Notes under the pieces: model-generated | The model's database searches: none | Seen by the model: only the letters and a program-made list of their open reading frames with translations | What the model was told of the DNA's origin: nothing | Assembly (NCBI GenBank): GCA_951213105.1 | Contig: OX578139.1 | Span: 69,502,754 to 69,566,753 of the forward strand | Direction: 5' to 3' | From: Amaurobius ferox | Taxonomy: Eukaryota; Arthropoda; Arachnida; Araneae; Amaurobiidae | Length of the DNA: 64,000 nucleotides | Program-made: the position numbers and the translations under genes | Part shown: piece after piece, positions 34,088-45,659 of the stretch | How positions within the stretch are numbered: position 1 is the first letter of the stretch | Layout of the letters: every line of letters starts with the position of its first letter

Positions 34088-34380
34088 AGCAGGGCCCGGT
34101 AGCCCAGTGGTTAGCGCGCGGGAATTGCACTCGGTAGGCCCGGGTTCGATTCCCTCCGCTGCCAAAACTGCAGCCGTGTTCAACAGAAGTACGATCGCGT
34201 TAAACATATGGGTCCGTAAGTCCTTCCGAGAGGTTGGTGGTAGGGAAGGAGGGTACGGTCCCTGTGGATGCCTCCCCCACTGGGTTCCGGTCTAAATTGG
34301 GTGGCTCTTCCCTGCCGTCCAAACCGTTACCTTACACCTTTCTGGTAGGTCGGACGGTCTGGGTCTCAACAACAACAACA
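34088..34380 (+). mobile_element. SINE I, full length, short-tail type
   Basis: Box A in GTAGCCCAGTGGTTAGCGCG, box B in GGGTTCGATTCCCTCC. Body with GGGTCCGTAAGTCCTTCCG and CCACTGGGTTCCGGTCTAAA, tail TTACCTTACACCTTTCTGGT then GGTCGGACGGTCTGGGTCTC and (AAC)n. ACACATACTTA at 34077-34087 and 34381-34391 would be its target duplication, reusing the LINE's right flank. Full length and little diverged from the 19 kb and 21 kb copies in its body. Confidence 0.92.
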
Positions 34381-34704
34381 ACACATACTTACTCATATGC
34401 GCATACTTACACACACACACACATACTTTCACACATATATACTTACACACACATACTTACACACACATACTTACTTACACACACATACTTACACACACAC
34501 ACACACATACTTACACAAACGCACACACATACTTACACAAATACACATATACTTACACACACACGCACCACAGACTACCTCAAAAGCGTTCGATTCGTGT
34601 TCAGGTTCTCCTTGAAACATGCTCTCCCTGGAATTCGAATTTTCGACCCTGTCTCAATACTTTCCTTATATATTATACTATGTTACTATGTATATAAGAA
34701 AAGT

Positions 34705-34989
34705 ACAAATGGGGGGTGGATAATAAAATATATTGTTTCGCACATAGAGTTAATGCAGTAAATGAACTCTCCAAACATCATTTCAACGAATTTCAACAAG
34801 TTCTGGTGGGTCCCTGGGGATTGTGATCCAAATCTAACCCTATAATCAAGGAGACCATTTTAAATTGAACTTGTGAAATCAACTCAGCAACTTTTACTTG
34901 GATTCTGAACGTTGGAACTTTCTTTAGATCGTCTATCATTCTTGCATAAGCATAGGATTTCACAAAGGCAATTTCCGTTTTGATCTTTC
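34705..34989. other. Unassigned spacer
   Basis: No feature recognised. Confidence 0.4.
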
Positions 34990-35870
34990 TGTGAGACCAG
35001 AAATAGATCTCACATTTGATGAGACACTTTTATGTATAAATTTATGGTAGCCAAAACGGCGAACAATACTTGTAGTCTTGCTGGCCCCGAGTTTTGTCTC
35101 CCCGTGAACCTAAAGGTCGGAAGACCATAAATTTAGGGGGCCATGACAGAGGGGCTGAGCTGGGCGTTACGAGATGTGGAATGGTTCCATTGGTTGAAGG
35201 AGTAACCAATAGAAAAAGAAGATTGTTACGTCAAACTCAATGCGGCAAATGGAAGAAAAGGGGGAGTTACCCCCCTCCCCCCCAACGAGGGAACCACAGC
35301 CTGTGACCCGAGAATCAAGAGATTATGAAGATTTGACTTATGATGCAGACTAGAACAGATAGAGACTTAAGTGCAGACTAGAGAAGAAAGGGATACTAAC
35401 ATGACTTGGAACAGATAACTTCGACATTATGACTTGTGCATGTACTACAGCGATGAATTGATATACTAAGAGAATGAAATAAGTGCGGGTGCAGAGTTAC
35501 AGCAGACAATATGTTCAACAAATTTACGTGTAAGAGTTAATTTACGTGTGAGAGTTACACCAAGAGTTAATGCAGTAAATAAACGACATTAAATACAGAT
35601 GCTGACAAAGTCCAAGACAGACTTGAAGGTATGTGCCCATTGAAAATGATATCTGGTCATTATCACTATTTAGGATTTTCCGTTTTGGTCACATATGTCC
35701 CCTCCGCTGAAATAATATAAGTACATAGTGTAATTGAATTTAATTAAGATTTATGTTGTTAATAAATGTTTTATTGTTAAAGTTTAAATGGTGCAGTCAA
35801 TGAGTATTATAATAATTAATAATTCCTTTACAGGACTCACACGAAAGTTAAATAATTGGAGGGTTTTATA
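34990..35870 (+). mobile_element. LTR-like repeat, copy 2
   Basis: Starts TGTGAGACCAGAAATAGATC exactly like copy 1 and shares its later blocks, including AGTTTAAATGGTGCAGTCAA, ATAATAATTAATAATTCCTT and GGACTCACACGAAA. The middle is longer than in copy 1 and has a GGGGGAGTTACCCCCCTCCC stretch near 35260. Identity is highest over the last 150 bp. Nothing encodes a retroviral-type protein nearby. Confidence 0.5.
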
Positions 35871-36742
35871 TAGCAGCACAACTAGCAATGTACGGTTTCA
35901 ATACTAAATCCACTATGTATGAATTAACGGCCATGCCAATCTTAATGAATTTGACATTTAAAAGTTTAACTTTAAGCTTTATTTTTAAATGTGTCCCACA
36001 CTTTCCGTTCGGGACCCAAAATGGATGCCAGCAATACAAGCTCTGAAAAAACATTGTCAAAACGGAACACAATATGAATTAAATAGATTTTAAGTCGTAT
36101 CTCTATGCATAACACATAAATTTGCAGAAGACACAATAAAATAGGGCGTCTGTGGGATAAAAGAATAAAGTAATAGAAATAAATATCGCGAAGAAATAAT
36201 GGAGAAAAATGTCGCCATTATCAAAATTTAAATATGGAGGATAAATGCAAATGCACATTTTTTGCTAGGATTACGGGATCAGCACAAATATATTCCAACA
36301 AAACGCTTCGGAAAAGAGTTGTATTATAACTCCCACTATTTCAAAAGACGTAAGGATTTGAAATCCATTCTATGTTTATTCCAAACCCGTAGTATTTTAC
36401 TGAGCAAATAAAAATGCCTTTATCTGGATAATAAAAACAAATTTTTAAAATTGATATAGTATAAATTGAGCTTTGTTATTTACTACAATCGATGATTCGG
36501 AAATATATTTTCCCTAGAATTTCCGATTTGTTTACAAAAGTTATTCAGAAACAGCTTTGTAAAAGTCCCAAGGTTACTATTGTAGTTTATCTCCGTTTGC
36601 GTCAAACAATTGAATTGCTTTATATCAAATTACTTTTTTCTTTATTTTTTCTTCATAAATTTTACTGTCTGGGTTTGAAATGAAATAGTGAGTAACTCTG
36701 TTACTCGTTATAGATTGATGTGAGTTATCACTCCTCCGCATA
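35871..36742. other. Unassigned AT-rich stretch
   Basis: No gene, tRNA-like head or element end recognised. Confidence 0.45.
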
Positions 36743-36886
36743 TTACTTTCCTTATATACATATTATAATGTATAAGGAAAGTATAGTGACGGGGTCGAGA
36801 ATTCGAATTCGAGTTTTCGCCGTGAGAGCAAGTTTCAAGCATCCATGAGCAGGAATCGAACGTTTTGAGGGGATGTCTATGTGTAT

Positions 36887-36917
<31 letters not shown>

Positions 36918-38095
36918 GAGACGGTATCTCACGAACAAATGAAGCGATTTGAACTAAATGCGGTACAAAAATTACAATCAGCTAGTTCTGAAAGTCTATT
37001 GTTTCTTAATGCAATCGAATGTTCAGAACACCACTCAATTTTCTTATAAAATTTTGAAAAAATCATCAAAAAATAAAAACCTTCAATAAAGTTACGTAAA
37101 TAATTATTTCTGAAGTATATTTTTTATTATAAAACGGTTGACACAAAATTTAGGACGCTAGCACGAACCAATCTCGAGACATTACACATTTTTCACATAA
37201 ATGTATCAAAAAATCACATAATTAACTATTGCAACATATGTTTACTTTTATATGTAATATTATGCAATAAAGTTGTTAACATCCTTCTCGTAAATCTATC
37301 TCATTCCATTCACGAAAGAATATACTTCAGCTAATAGTTTTTTATTTGGACGCCTAGTCACTTACCTACTACAAGAATAACCAATTTCTAGTCCATAACG
37401 CTTCACGAAATTTTGACAACGACTTTAGCGGAATATCGCCAACTTGGCGACTTTGTTAAATGTTACCAAATTGACGAAAATGTCCCAAAATTCATGGAAA
37501 TGAGGCTAAATCAATGAAGATGACGACTAATTTATGAAAATTCAATTTCTTAGAGAGAACATAAGAATCGACTATAAGAATAACCCATTTCTCTGTCCGG
37601 AATGCTGGGCAAAAATTTTGTCGGGATATCGCCAACTTGGCGACTTTTTAAAATGTTGCCAAAGTGACGAAAATATCGCCAAATTGATAAAAATTACACC
37701 AAATGGGAGGTAATGTTTTGCAAATTTTGAATTCCGTCGTATGACGGGCATACCTTCTAATATATAAGAAATGCTCTCCTCTCCATTTGTCTGCAACACT
37801 TGGCGATACATTTGGCCAACTTGGCGAATAATCTAGCGGAATATCGCCATATAAGCAATATTTCGTCCTAGATTGACAAAAATATCTTCAAAATTGCAAA
37901 AAATGACTCCAAGTTATGAACTAATTAGTAAGTTGAATATATTGCTCATTGAGGATGCTATCAATATTAATAACTGTTAATCTAGTCTTACGTGAAATAT
38001 AAGTAAATTGGGTATCATGAAATATTATTAAATGTTGTCATCGGGAAAAGCGCCAAATGTACAATTTAATGTTAGAAACGCTGTACCGTGAATGA
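36743..38095 (-). mobile_element. Helentron-like element, family A, long form
   Basis: 3' hairpin at 36745-36785 (ACTTTCCTTATATACATATT with return arm), (TG)n at 36885-36917. It then proceeds through repeated CGCCAACTTGGCGAC modules near 37436 and 37629 to the long-form block CATTGAGGATGCTATCAATA (37946), which matches CATCCTCAATAAGC at 1143 in the first long copy. The 5' terminal motif is missing, so the right end near 38095 is a truncation. Confidence 0.72.
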
Positions 38096-39417
38096 ACTTA
38101 GGAGAATTAAAACTATACAAAAATAATTTTTAATCCTGCTTAATATTTAAATTTGCTTCACATCTGTGCTCTAGTGTTAGTGTCTCTTATATAATTTTTA
38201 TATAGTTCACTTCTTAACAGCACTCAATTCAATTCTAATAATTAACACTCTTCCCATAATTATGTCTTCCAAATTTCCATAAAACCTCTTCTAACGAAAA
38301 ATTTTTTGATACTCCATTTGTTGTTGTTTTTTAATTTGTCTCTATGTCCCTTTAACCTCCTATAACTGTCTGTAACCCTTTCTCAATAGTTAATTTTAAT
38401 TTTAATGCTATTTTCTCGGGGAATTTTTATCGAAGTTAATTTATATTTAAACAAAGTTTTATTTATTTCTGGTATCTATTTCCATCATCACGTTAAATTT
38501 TTCTATCTTTTTCTCTGAATTTTCTCTTATTGACTTTCTTAATTCTGATCACCTTTTCATGGGTGACTTTACAACTGAAGCATGGACATGGCGATATAAT
38601 TTTGTTGACCAGATAGAATACAGTATTTTGAATTTTGTTTGAATCTAATTAATTATAAGAATTCTTTGGTTTTTTATTTACTTATTTTTCTTCATAAAGT
38701 TCTTTAGATTAGATGTTGTAATTTGTTGGGAGTAGTTTTCTGCTTTTAATTAATTACTTGTCAGAAAAAAATTTTATGCTGCTCTAATTTGTTAGTGTGC
38801 GCTTCTGCTTTTAATTTTATTATGGTCAATAAAAATTTTACGCTGTTCCATTTTTTCATTCAATTTTTCCCTTTACTTTTGATTGTTTTCTTTTCCTATA
38901 TTATGTGTTCTTTCAATTTTATTATTATTATTATCTTTGTTTTTTCTTTTTGAATAAAGTTGATATACGTTCCCGCTAAGCTGGCGCTTAATAACAAAAG
39001 CTATATGGCGAACAAAGCACCATGCAGCGAGCCAAAGATTGGTCAAAAGTTCTTATTTAGGGTTGCTTAGCATTCTTTTATTTACTTGCATTAAAAGACG
39101 ATTGCTAAATATGTTTTAAAAATTAATTGTTAGAAAATGATGATTGCTAAAACGACCGCTAGCTGCGAGCATTGCAGCTATTTATATTTTAAAATTTTTG
39201 CTTAGTAACCAAACAATTTGCATTCTATAATAATGCCGAACCACTTTTTATTTTCATTTCATTATTTATTCCTCTCAAAATAACTAACTCCTTAATAGCT
39301 CAATGGAAGAAATGTAGGCTAAATTTTATAAGAATGTGTTACACAGTTTTATTAGTGTTAAATAAGCTGGTTCTGATCAACTGCCGCGTTCTGATCAACT
39401 AAATGCCCAGAGCTTAC
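38096..39417. other. Unassigned T-rich stretch
   Basis: About 1.3 kb, strongly T-rich on the plus strand between about 38200 and 38960. No recognisable gene or element. Confidence 0.45.
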
Positions 39418-39735
39418 TTCGACAATAAGAGCTTGCAATTTCGTCCCAGTAGTTCAAGGGCAGGGCGCCGGTTGGCCAGTTCGGAGATCCAGGATTCGAT
39501 CCAGGGTTCGATTCCCGGTTGTGGCGGCAAGGCCCTTTACAATGGCGCCCTAATAAATCAACCCTGTAGGTTAGTGCAAAGATGTCGGAGGTCTGAAGAC
39601 CCCAGACCGTGCGACTCACATAGTGGGTTTAGAGTAGCTAGCTGCACAGCCGGGAAAGGATACCTTCTGCACTCAGGAGGCACCCAAGGTCTACCATCCG
39701 GCCAGACGAACTTTTATTTAGGTCTAAAAATATAA
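39418..39735 (+). mobile_element. SINE II (second tRNA-derived SINE family), full length
   Basis: Head: TCCCAGTAGTTCAAGGGCAG followed by GGCGCCGG, with box A-like TAGTTCAAGGGC. Box B appears as GGTTCGATTCCCGG, with an extra GATTCGATCC just before it from a local duplication. Body: AAGATGTCGGAGGTCTGAAG, ACCGTGCGACTCACATAG. Tail: TCCGGCCAGACGAACTTTTA. The body differs from SINE I apart from the general tRNA-like head. Short open frames here are incidental. Confidence 0.85.
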
Positions 39736-40214
39736 CAATTGATGAAAAATATTGTGATTAAACAGGCAGTTTTACATAATATTTGAACTTGAGAAGTACG
39801 TCCATTTTACAAAAATGGGAAAAGATTTATTGCGAATATAGATAAAAAGATCATTGAAAAATAAAATTTAGAGTGAGGCATAATAACATAATGAAAAATA
39901 GATTAAAATTAAAAAAAAATAATAAAATTTTAAAAGTAGAATTTAGAAAATATATAAAAAGAAAATATATTAAAAGGAAAAAAATTAGGCGTATGAAAAA
40001 CAAAAACAGAAATTTAGAATAAAATTCACAAAAGAAAAATAAGAAAAAATACAAATAAAACGGGTCAAAAGAAAAAGAAAGATCCAAGAAAATAAGAACA
40101 GTTAACATAGTTTTTTTTTAATTAAAGAAAAAATGAAGGGAACATAATAAGTTCATATAAGTTATTAAGAATGAAATAAAAGGCTTTATTGATCAAAATT
40201 AATTGAGAGCAGAA

Positions 40215-40247
<33 letters not shown>

Positions 40248-40259
40248 TTACTCATAAGT
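39736..40259. repeat. A-rich stretch ending in (TA)n
   Basis: 39880-40130 is dominated by A-rich runs such as AAAAAGAAAATATATTAAAA. 40215-40246 is (TA)n, just outside the 3' end of the minus-strand LINE. Confidence 0.7.
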
Positions 40260-41560
40260 TTAGGTCACTTTATTAGAAATTTCCATGGCAACAAGAATAC
40301 AATTTTTAATTTTACTACTGAAGAGGGATTTGAATGAACTTTGGAGAACCAAACTGGTTTATTAGAGGGAGAGGGTTTGCAGAGGTGAAAATTTTTAGAA
40401 AAAGGACAATCGAAAATGTAATGGTCAACATCACCGAATTTATTGCAAATACAGTTAGAGGTGGATTTAATTTTGAAAAAGTATAGGTAATCAAGAAAGG
40501 GGCCATGACCAGTAAGAAAGTAAATGAGGTATTTATTAAAAATTTGTAAATTATGATTCACGATAGGGAGGTAAAACAGGATTTTAGCCGGATCACCAGT
40601 CTTGGTGGAAATATAATCATTAAGATAATTTTGCCAAAGATTAAGGATATGAGATTTACAAAATTTTAAGAGAAGCGAGTAAGGAAAGGGAATAGTAAGA
40701 GGGGAACCAGAGATAGCAGCAATTTTGGCATGGTAATCAGCAATTTCATTTCCAGATAAGTTATTGTGAGCTTTTACCCAGAAATATTGACACGGTTTTG
40801 GGCAAGGCGAGCTTTGGATTTAATGGAGTTAAGATAATTAGATTTATTTTTTATTGAGTTAAGAGGTTGAATGGAAGAGAGGCTATCGGAAAAAATATTA
40901 ACAGGGGTATTATTAGAGGAAGCCCAGTCAATAAGAAAAGAAATAGCAGTAAGTTCGGCTTGAAATACTGTATTCCTGTTGTCAAGTTTATAGGAGAGAA
41001 CCTTTTCCAGAACATCATGTTTAAAAATACAGACTGAAAAACCAGTGTTATTATCAATATTTGAACCATCAGTATATATATTATAAATGGCAGAGTTTTT
41101 ATCCATTCTGTTAACTAAATTTACGGACCATTTAGAGGGGTGAAAGTCAGAAAAAGGAACAAGGAAATCAAAATCATTTGGAGGCGGGAGGGAGGGAGAA
41201 GAAAAGGAATCAATTTTTTGTTTCCAAAAATTAAATTTATTATATAGGGTAGAAATTGTAAAATGAATGGGGGTAATACCAGTGAGGGAAAATAAAGAGA
41301 TATTAGATGTTGTACGGTAGCATGGGCAGATTTTTAGAAGGAAGATCTTTTGGAGCGAAAGAAGTTTTTTAATTTGCATTTTTTTTTTTAGTTTTTTACC
41401 CCATATAGCAGAACCGTAAGTAATAACTTTTTCCACAACACATAGATACCAGCATTTTAAGAAACATGTTTTGACACCCCAATTTTTCCCAGAAATTTGG
41501 CCAAAAGTAGTACAAAATTTTAGACATTTTTCTTGGAGATATCGAATATGAAGTGACCCT
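40260..41560 (-). mobile_element. LINE fragment, same family as 31.8-34.1 kb
   Basis: Collinear at protein level with the plus-strand LINE from the reverse transcriptase thumb to the C-terminal cysteine motif. The 3' region is not present beyond about 40260, so the copy is truncated at both ends or ends at a rearrangement beside (TA)n. Homology starts near 41550. The 41560-41640 sequence upstream is unrelated. Confidence 0.82.
40265..41555 (-). pseudogene. LINE ORF2 C-terminal remnant with RNase H
   Basis: Reading on the minus strand: YLQEKCLKFCTTFGQISGKN, WGKKLKKKMQIKKLLSLQKI, then RNase H with YTDGSNIDNNTGFSVCIF, FQAELTAI and FSDSLSSI. A frameshift at about 40790 moves the next motif, YFWVKAHNNLSGNEIAD, to another frame. 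The cysteine tail reads CICNKFGDVDHYIFDCPFSK. All four RNase H acidic positions are kept, so decay is recent or slow. Residue order and spacing match the copy at 31.8 kb, supporting one family active more than once in this genome. Confidence 0.85.
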
Positions 41561-41689
41561 GGCGCGACTAGTACGGATTCAGTGGACTCTTGAAGATTGA
41601 GCGCCGATTTCAAATTGATAGGATAATGACCAAGCAAGATACTAATCTGGGTGAAAATAGCAGTAGCAGGAGGCTAACCTGAAGTAAAA
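41561..41689. other. Short spacer
   Basis: Sequence joined to the LINE 5' break; not recognised. Confidence 0.35.
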
Positions 41690-41691
41690 AA

Positions 41692-42462
41692 AATCTGATG
41701 TGGACAACACATGACTTTCCTTATATAATGCAATGAATTTACTACTTTTACATTTAAAAAAAATGTTATGCTTATAGTAGATACTTATGATCTTTCCAAG
41801 ATATTGAATTTTCTTCAATTAGTCGTCATTTTCATTGATTTAGCGTCATTTTTATCCATTTGGCGAGATTTTTGTTAATTTGGCAACAATTAAAAGTTTC
41901 GCCAAGTTGGCGAAATTCCGCCAAATTCGTCGCCAAAATCTTGCCAAGCGTTATGGACCGAAAAATAAGTTATTCTTACAGCAGATAAATGACTATTGGC
42001 GTTCAGATACAAAAGTATTACTCAAAGTATCTTTTTTCATGAATGGAACGAGCTAGATCCATGAGAATGATGTCACCCAATTTATTGCATGGTATTACAT
42101 ATGAAAAGTGAACATGTTTCTCAATAGGAAATATATTTTTTTTTAATTTTATATAACTTTTTGATAATTTTTTTGAAAAATGTGCAATATCTCGAGAACG
42201 GTTCATGTTAGCGTTCTAAAATGTATGTCAATCGTTTTCTAATGAAAAATTACATAAGAAATGTCTATTTGTGTAACGTTATTAAAGGTTTTAATTTTTT
42301 GACGATTTTTTCAAAATTTCACTCGAAAATTTAGGGAGGTTCTGAACATTCGATTGCGTATAAAAACAATAGGCTTCCAGTGTTTACGGATTGTGATTTT
42401 TGTACCAAATTTCGTTCGAATCGGTTCATTCGTTCGTCAGTTATCGTCTCCACAGACTCACT

Positions 42463-42513
<51 letters not shown>

Positions 42514-42682
42514 CTTCACACACACACACACACACATATCTTCACACACACACACATCACCTCAAAAACGTTTGATTCATGATCGGGGATGCTTGAAACG
42601 TGCTCTCCCGTCGAAAACTCGAATTCGAATTTTCGACCCCGTCACAATACTTTCCTTATACATTATGTATATAAGGAAAGTA
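41692..42682 (+). mobile_element. Helentron-like element, family A, intact copy
   Basis: The best complete example, about 990 bp. The 5' end is ATCTGATGTGGACAACACAT then ACTTTCCTTATATAATGCAA. The CGCCAAGTTGGCGA block follows, then GAACGGTTCATGTTAGCG. The (CA)n tract is at 42464-42557, and the 3' hairpin is ACTTTCCTTATA ... TATAAGGAAAGT at 42649-42682. It can serve as the reference for family boundaries. Confidence 0.85.
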
Positions 42683-42765
42683 ACATCAGGAGGTGGTCAG
42701 TCAGATTGTCAGTTTTCCGCCAATCTGACATTAGAGGATGGAGAATATAGAGTCCACGTCGACAA

Positions 42766-42870
42766 GAAGAGCTTGTAATTTCGTCCCAGTAGCTCAACGG
42801 TAGAGCGCCGGCTGGACAGTTCGGTGATCCAGGATTCAATTACCGTTTAGGGCAGCAAGGCTCTTTACAT
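42766..42870 (+). mobile_element. SINE II, head fragment
   Basis: GCTTGTAATTTCGTCCCAGT, AGCTCAACGGTAGAGCGCCG and GGTGATCCAGGATTCAATTA match the 39.4 kb copy. It stops after AAGGCTCTTTACA. The box A region is better preserved here than in the long copy. Confidence 0.8.
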
Positions 42871-43040
42871 ATGTCTGTAATCTATTATATTATTTGTAAT
42901 TTATTAAATTGGCAATCATCTTCTAACGTACCACCAATAGTAAATGCACCACTGATTGAGAACCGCTAATTTAAATAGTTAAATGCAAAACAAGCGTTAA
43001 ATTAAAAAAGAGTTAACTAGCACAAATAGAATTATGAAAC

Positions 43041-43405
43041 ATACAACTGTTTCGAGGATACGCTGCGTCCCTTTCGTCAGTACTAAACAACCAACAAACC
43101 TGTTGTCAAAACGGCGAAATGGGCAGAAGCAGAAGAAACAGAGAGGTACATATATCATGGATTAAGAGTCCACCTGAGAAAGCGAATCATAATGCAGAAT
43201 GAAAAATAACCCAGTCTATCCGAAGCATAGAACTAACATGCAAGATTGGATACTGAAAAATATCTTAGGTATAAAGGCCGAATCTTGGGTATAATACCCC
43301 ATATGTTTCTTCTATTTGTGCCCATTTCGTCATTTTGAAGTCGAGTTTACTGGTTGTCTAACATTGATGAATGGGATGTAGCGTATCTTCGAAACAGCTG
43401 TGTAC
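43041..43405. mobile_element. Fold-back MITE-like element
   Basis: Arms at about 43041-43135 and 43308-43405 are inverted repeats. The left arm has ACTGTTTCGAGGATACGCTG, CGTCCCTTTCGTCAG, AACAACCA and CGGCGAAATGGGCAGAAG. The right arm gives their complements, CTTCGAAACAGCTGTG, GATGTAGCGTATC, TGGTTGT and GCCCATTTCGTCA. Roughly four bases in five match. The loop of about 170 bp is not recognised. No flanking duplication identified, so the class (fold-back or deleted DNA transposon) is open. Confidence 0.7.
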
Positions 43406-43563
43406 TGCATTGTTATTATATTTGTGTGTTACTTAATTTTCCCTTATCATTCACACAAAATGCATTTTACTTATTAAGCATTTAATTATTCAATAAATTT
43501 ATTCAAGCATATTTAGCGGATAATTTCAGATTTTGTGGATTTTTTCAAACCATTTCGTTAGAA

Positions 43564-44546
43564 TAAATCTGATGTGGGCAGCACATGACTTTCCTTATAC
43601 AATGCAAAGAACTTGCTTCTTTCACTGCGAAAAATTGATGAGCCTTGTTTTTAACATTGAATTGTATATTGGCGATTTTCCGTATGATAACATGTAAATT
43701 ATTTTGAAATACCCATTTAATTTATATTTAATTTTCATCAATTAGTCGTCATTTTTATTGATTTAGTGTCATTTTTATCAAATTGGCGACATTTTCTTCA
43801 ATTTGGCAACATTAAAAAAGGTCGATATGTTGACGATATTCCGCGAAATTAGTGGCCTAAATTTCGCCCAACGTTACGAACAGAGACATAGGTTATTCCA
43901 GTAGATAAATGACTATTGGCAAAATGTTAGGTGTCAAGATACAAAACTATTACCAAAAGTATCTTCTCTTTTGAATGGAACGAACTAGATCCACAAGAAT
44001 GATGTCAACAAATTTATCACATAATATTACATATGATAAATAAACATATTTTACAATTTTTTTTTAATTTTATGTGATTTTTTGATAATTTTATTTTAAA
44101 ATGCCCAATATCTCGAGAATGATTCATACTAACGTTCTAAAGATTGTACCAATCGTTTTCTAATGACAAATTACATAATAAATGATTATTTGCTTAACTT
44201 TGTTGAAGGTTTTGATTTTTTGATGATTTTTTAAATTTTATTCGGAAATTTAGGTGTATTCTGACCATTCGATTACGTTTAAAAACAATAGGCTTCCAGT
44301 ATTCACTGATTGTAATTTTGTACCAAATTTCGTTTGAATCGCCTCGTTCGTTCGTGATCTCCACAGTCTCACGACACAAATAAACATATTCACACACACA
44401 CGCACACATACAAACACACACACCACCTCATAAACGTTTGATTCGTGTTTTGAAACGTGCTCTTCCGTCGAAAACTCGAATTCGAATTTTCGACCCCCGT
44501 CACAATACTTTCCTTGCACATTATATTATGTATATAAGGAAAGTAA
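43564..44546 (+). mobile_element. Helentron-like element, family A, long-form 5' end
   Basis: Starts AATCTGATGTGGGCAGCACA, ACTTTCCTTATACAATGCAA. It includes the long-form ATTGGCGATTTTCCGTATGA block and then standard family A sequence, a short (CA)n region at about 44388-44424, and the hairpin at 44510-44546. About 980 bp, because repeated CGCCAAG modules of other long copies are absent. Confidence 0.8.
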
Positions 44547-44559
44547 ATAACGTTCACTT

Positions 44560-44836
44560 TTTTTTTATCAAATCATACTAAAATCTAATCAGCACAACTA
44601 TAACGCATAAATGACTTAACTCCCCAAATTTCAAGAAATTTTGTCTGATAGTTTTTTATCTAGAATGGATACCAGACACACGAGCGCACACACAGTCAAC
44701 ACTACATACACAAAATAGTGAATTTATGTTCTATAGTATCCAAAACATGTACGTTCGTTGAAAACTCGAATTCCAATTTTCGACACTTCCAGTACTTCCC
44801 CCATATATCACGATCTATTGTAATGGAAAACGATAA
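44560..44836 (+). mobile_element. Family B 3' fragment
   Basis: Has AAATCATACTAAAATCTAAT, CAGCAC, AGAATGGATACCAGACACAC and TCGTTGAAAACTCGAATTCC, ending near a decayed hairpin (about 44807-44830). It directly follows the preceding family A hairpin. Confidence 0.65.
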
Positions 44837-45131
44837 ATAAAATCATTTGCTCTTAATCGTGCGAGTTCTGATTCCTCATTTATCATTCGCTTTTTAAATA
44901 GGTTACGACAATTCGAATAAAAATAAATTCATTCGGTGAATTGAAAGAAAGCAATTCAGAAAAATGCTAGCAGTTCAGGGAAAAATCGAATGTTTGGCGA
45001 AAAGAAGCATTTCCAGAAAACTAGGAAACAGAATCTGTTCATTGAACGGGAAAGAACTGAAAGTAAATTGCCGTTCGACCTTAACTTAGTTCTCAAACTT
45101 CTAATACTGAAATGTTTCATTTATATGCGTT

Positions 45132-45465
45132 ATTACTCTCCTTACATACTTAGTGTAATGTGCAGGGAAAGTAAAAGTAATGTGCAGTAATGTGCAGCAG
45201 GGAAAAAGTAATGTGCAGGGTAAAAATTCTAATTCGCATTTTCGACCGAACAGCACGTTTTAAGCATCCCTAAACTAAAATCGAACGTTTTTGAGGTAAT
45301 GTCTATGTCTGTGTGTGTATTAGTGTATGTGCACGTTAATGTGTGAGTCCGTAAGTCTGTAAATGCGATATTTCACGAACGAATAAAGCTATTCGAAAAT
45401 AATTTGGTACGATCATTACAATCAGTGAATGCTAGAACCCTATTGAATTTAAACGGGAATGTTTG
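45132..45465 (-). mobile_element. Family A 3' fragment with expanded hairpin region
   Basis: Hairpin-like TTACTCTCCTTACATACTTA is followed by three near-repeats of GTAATGTGCAGGGAAA, a local expansion not seen in other copies. The CAGCACGTTTTAAGCATCCC block, a TG-rich tract and TCACGAACGAATAAAG follow. It breaks off near 45465 where SINE sequence begins. Confidence 0.7.
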
Positions 45466-45655
45466 GAAGACCTCTGGAACCCAATGGGGGTAACAACCAC
45501 AGGGATTATACGATTCTTCACCTAACCCTTTACTTCTCGGATGAATTTTCGGATCTATAGATTTAACGTGCCTATACTCCGAGTAGACAGAGAGATAGTT
45601 TTGGGTGACATGGGGGATCGAAACCATGTCTACCTATGTGCAATGCCAACTTTAT
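45466..45655 (-). mobile_element. SINE I, old partial copy (1 of 2)
   Basis: On the minus strand: box B-like GGTTTCGATCCCCCATG, then AGTATAGGCACGTTAAATC and CCATTGGGTTCCAGAGG. Strongly diverged. Confidence 0.7.
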
Positions 45656-45659
45656 ATTT

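Larger units (their letters stand above)
31017..34704 (+). mobile_element. Family A element split by a LINE and a SINE
   Basis: The left part, 31017-31769, starts inside the CGCCAAG block and proceeds through AGGCTTCCAGTATTAACTGA to the (CA)n tract with CACACATACTTA units. It resumes at about 34381 with the same CACATACTTA-type tract, then CTTGAAACATGCTCTCCCT and the 3' hairpin near 34655-34704. The intervening 2.6 kb is a LINE followed by SINE I. Confidence 0.78.

Noticed and set aside
34096..34165. A tRNA gene (box A and box B present)
   Set aside because: The tRNA-like part is the head of a SINE with body and tail, and several copies share it. No proper cloverleaf was evident.
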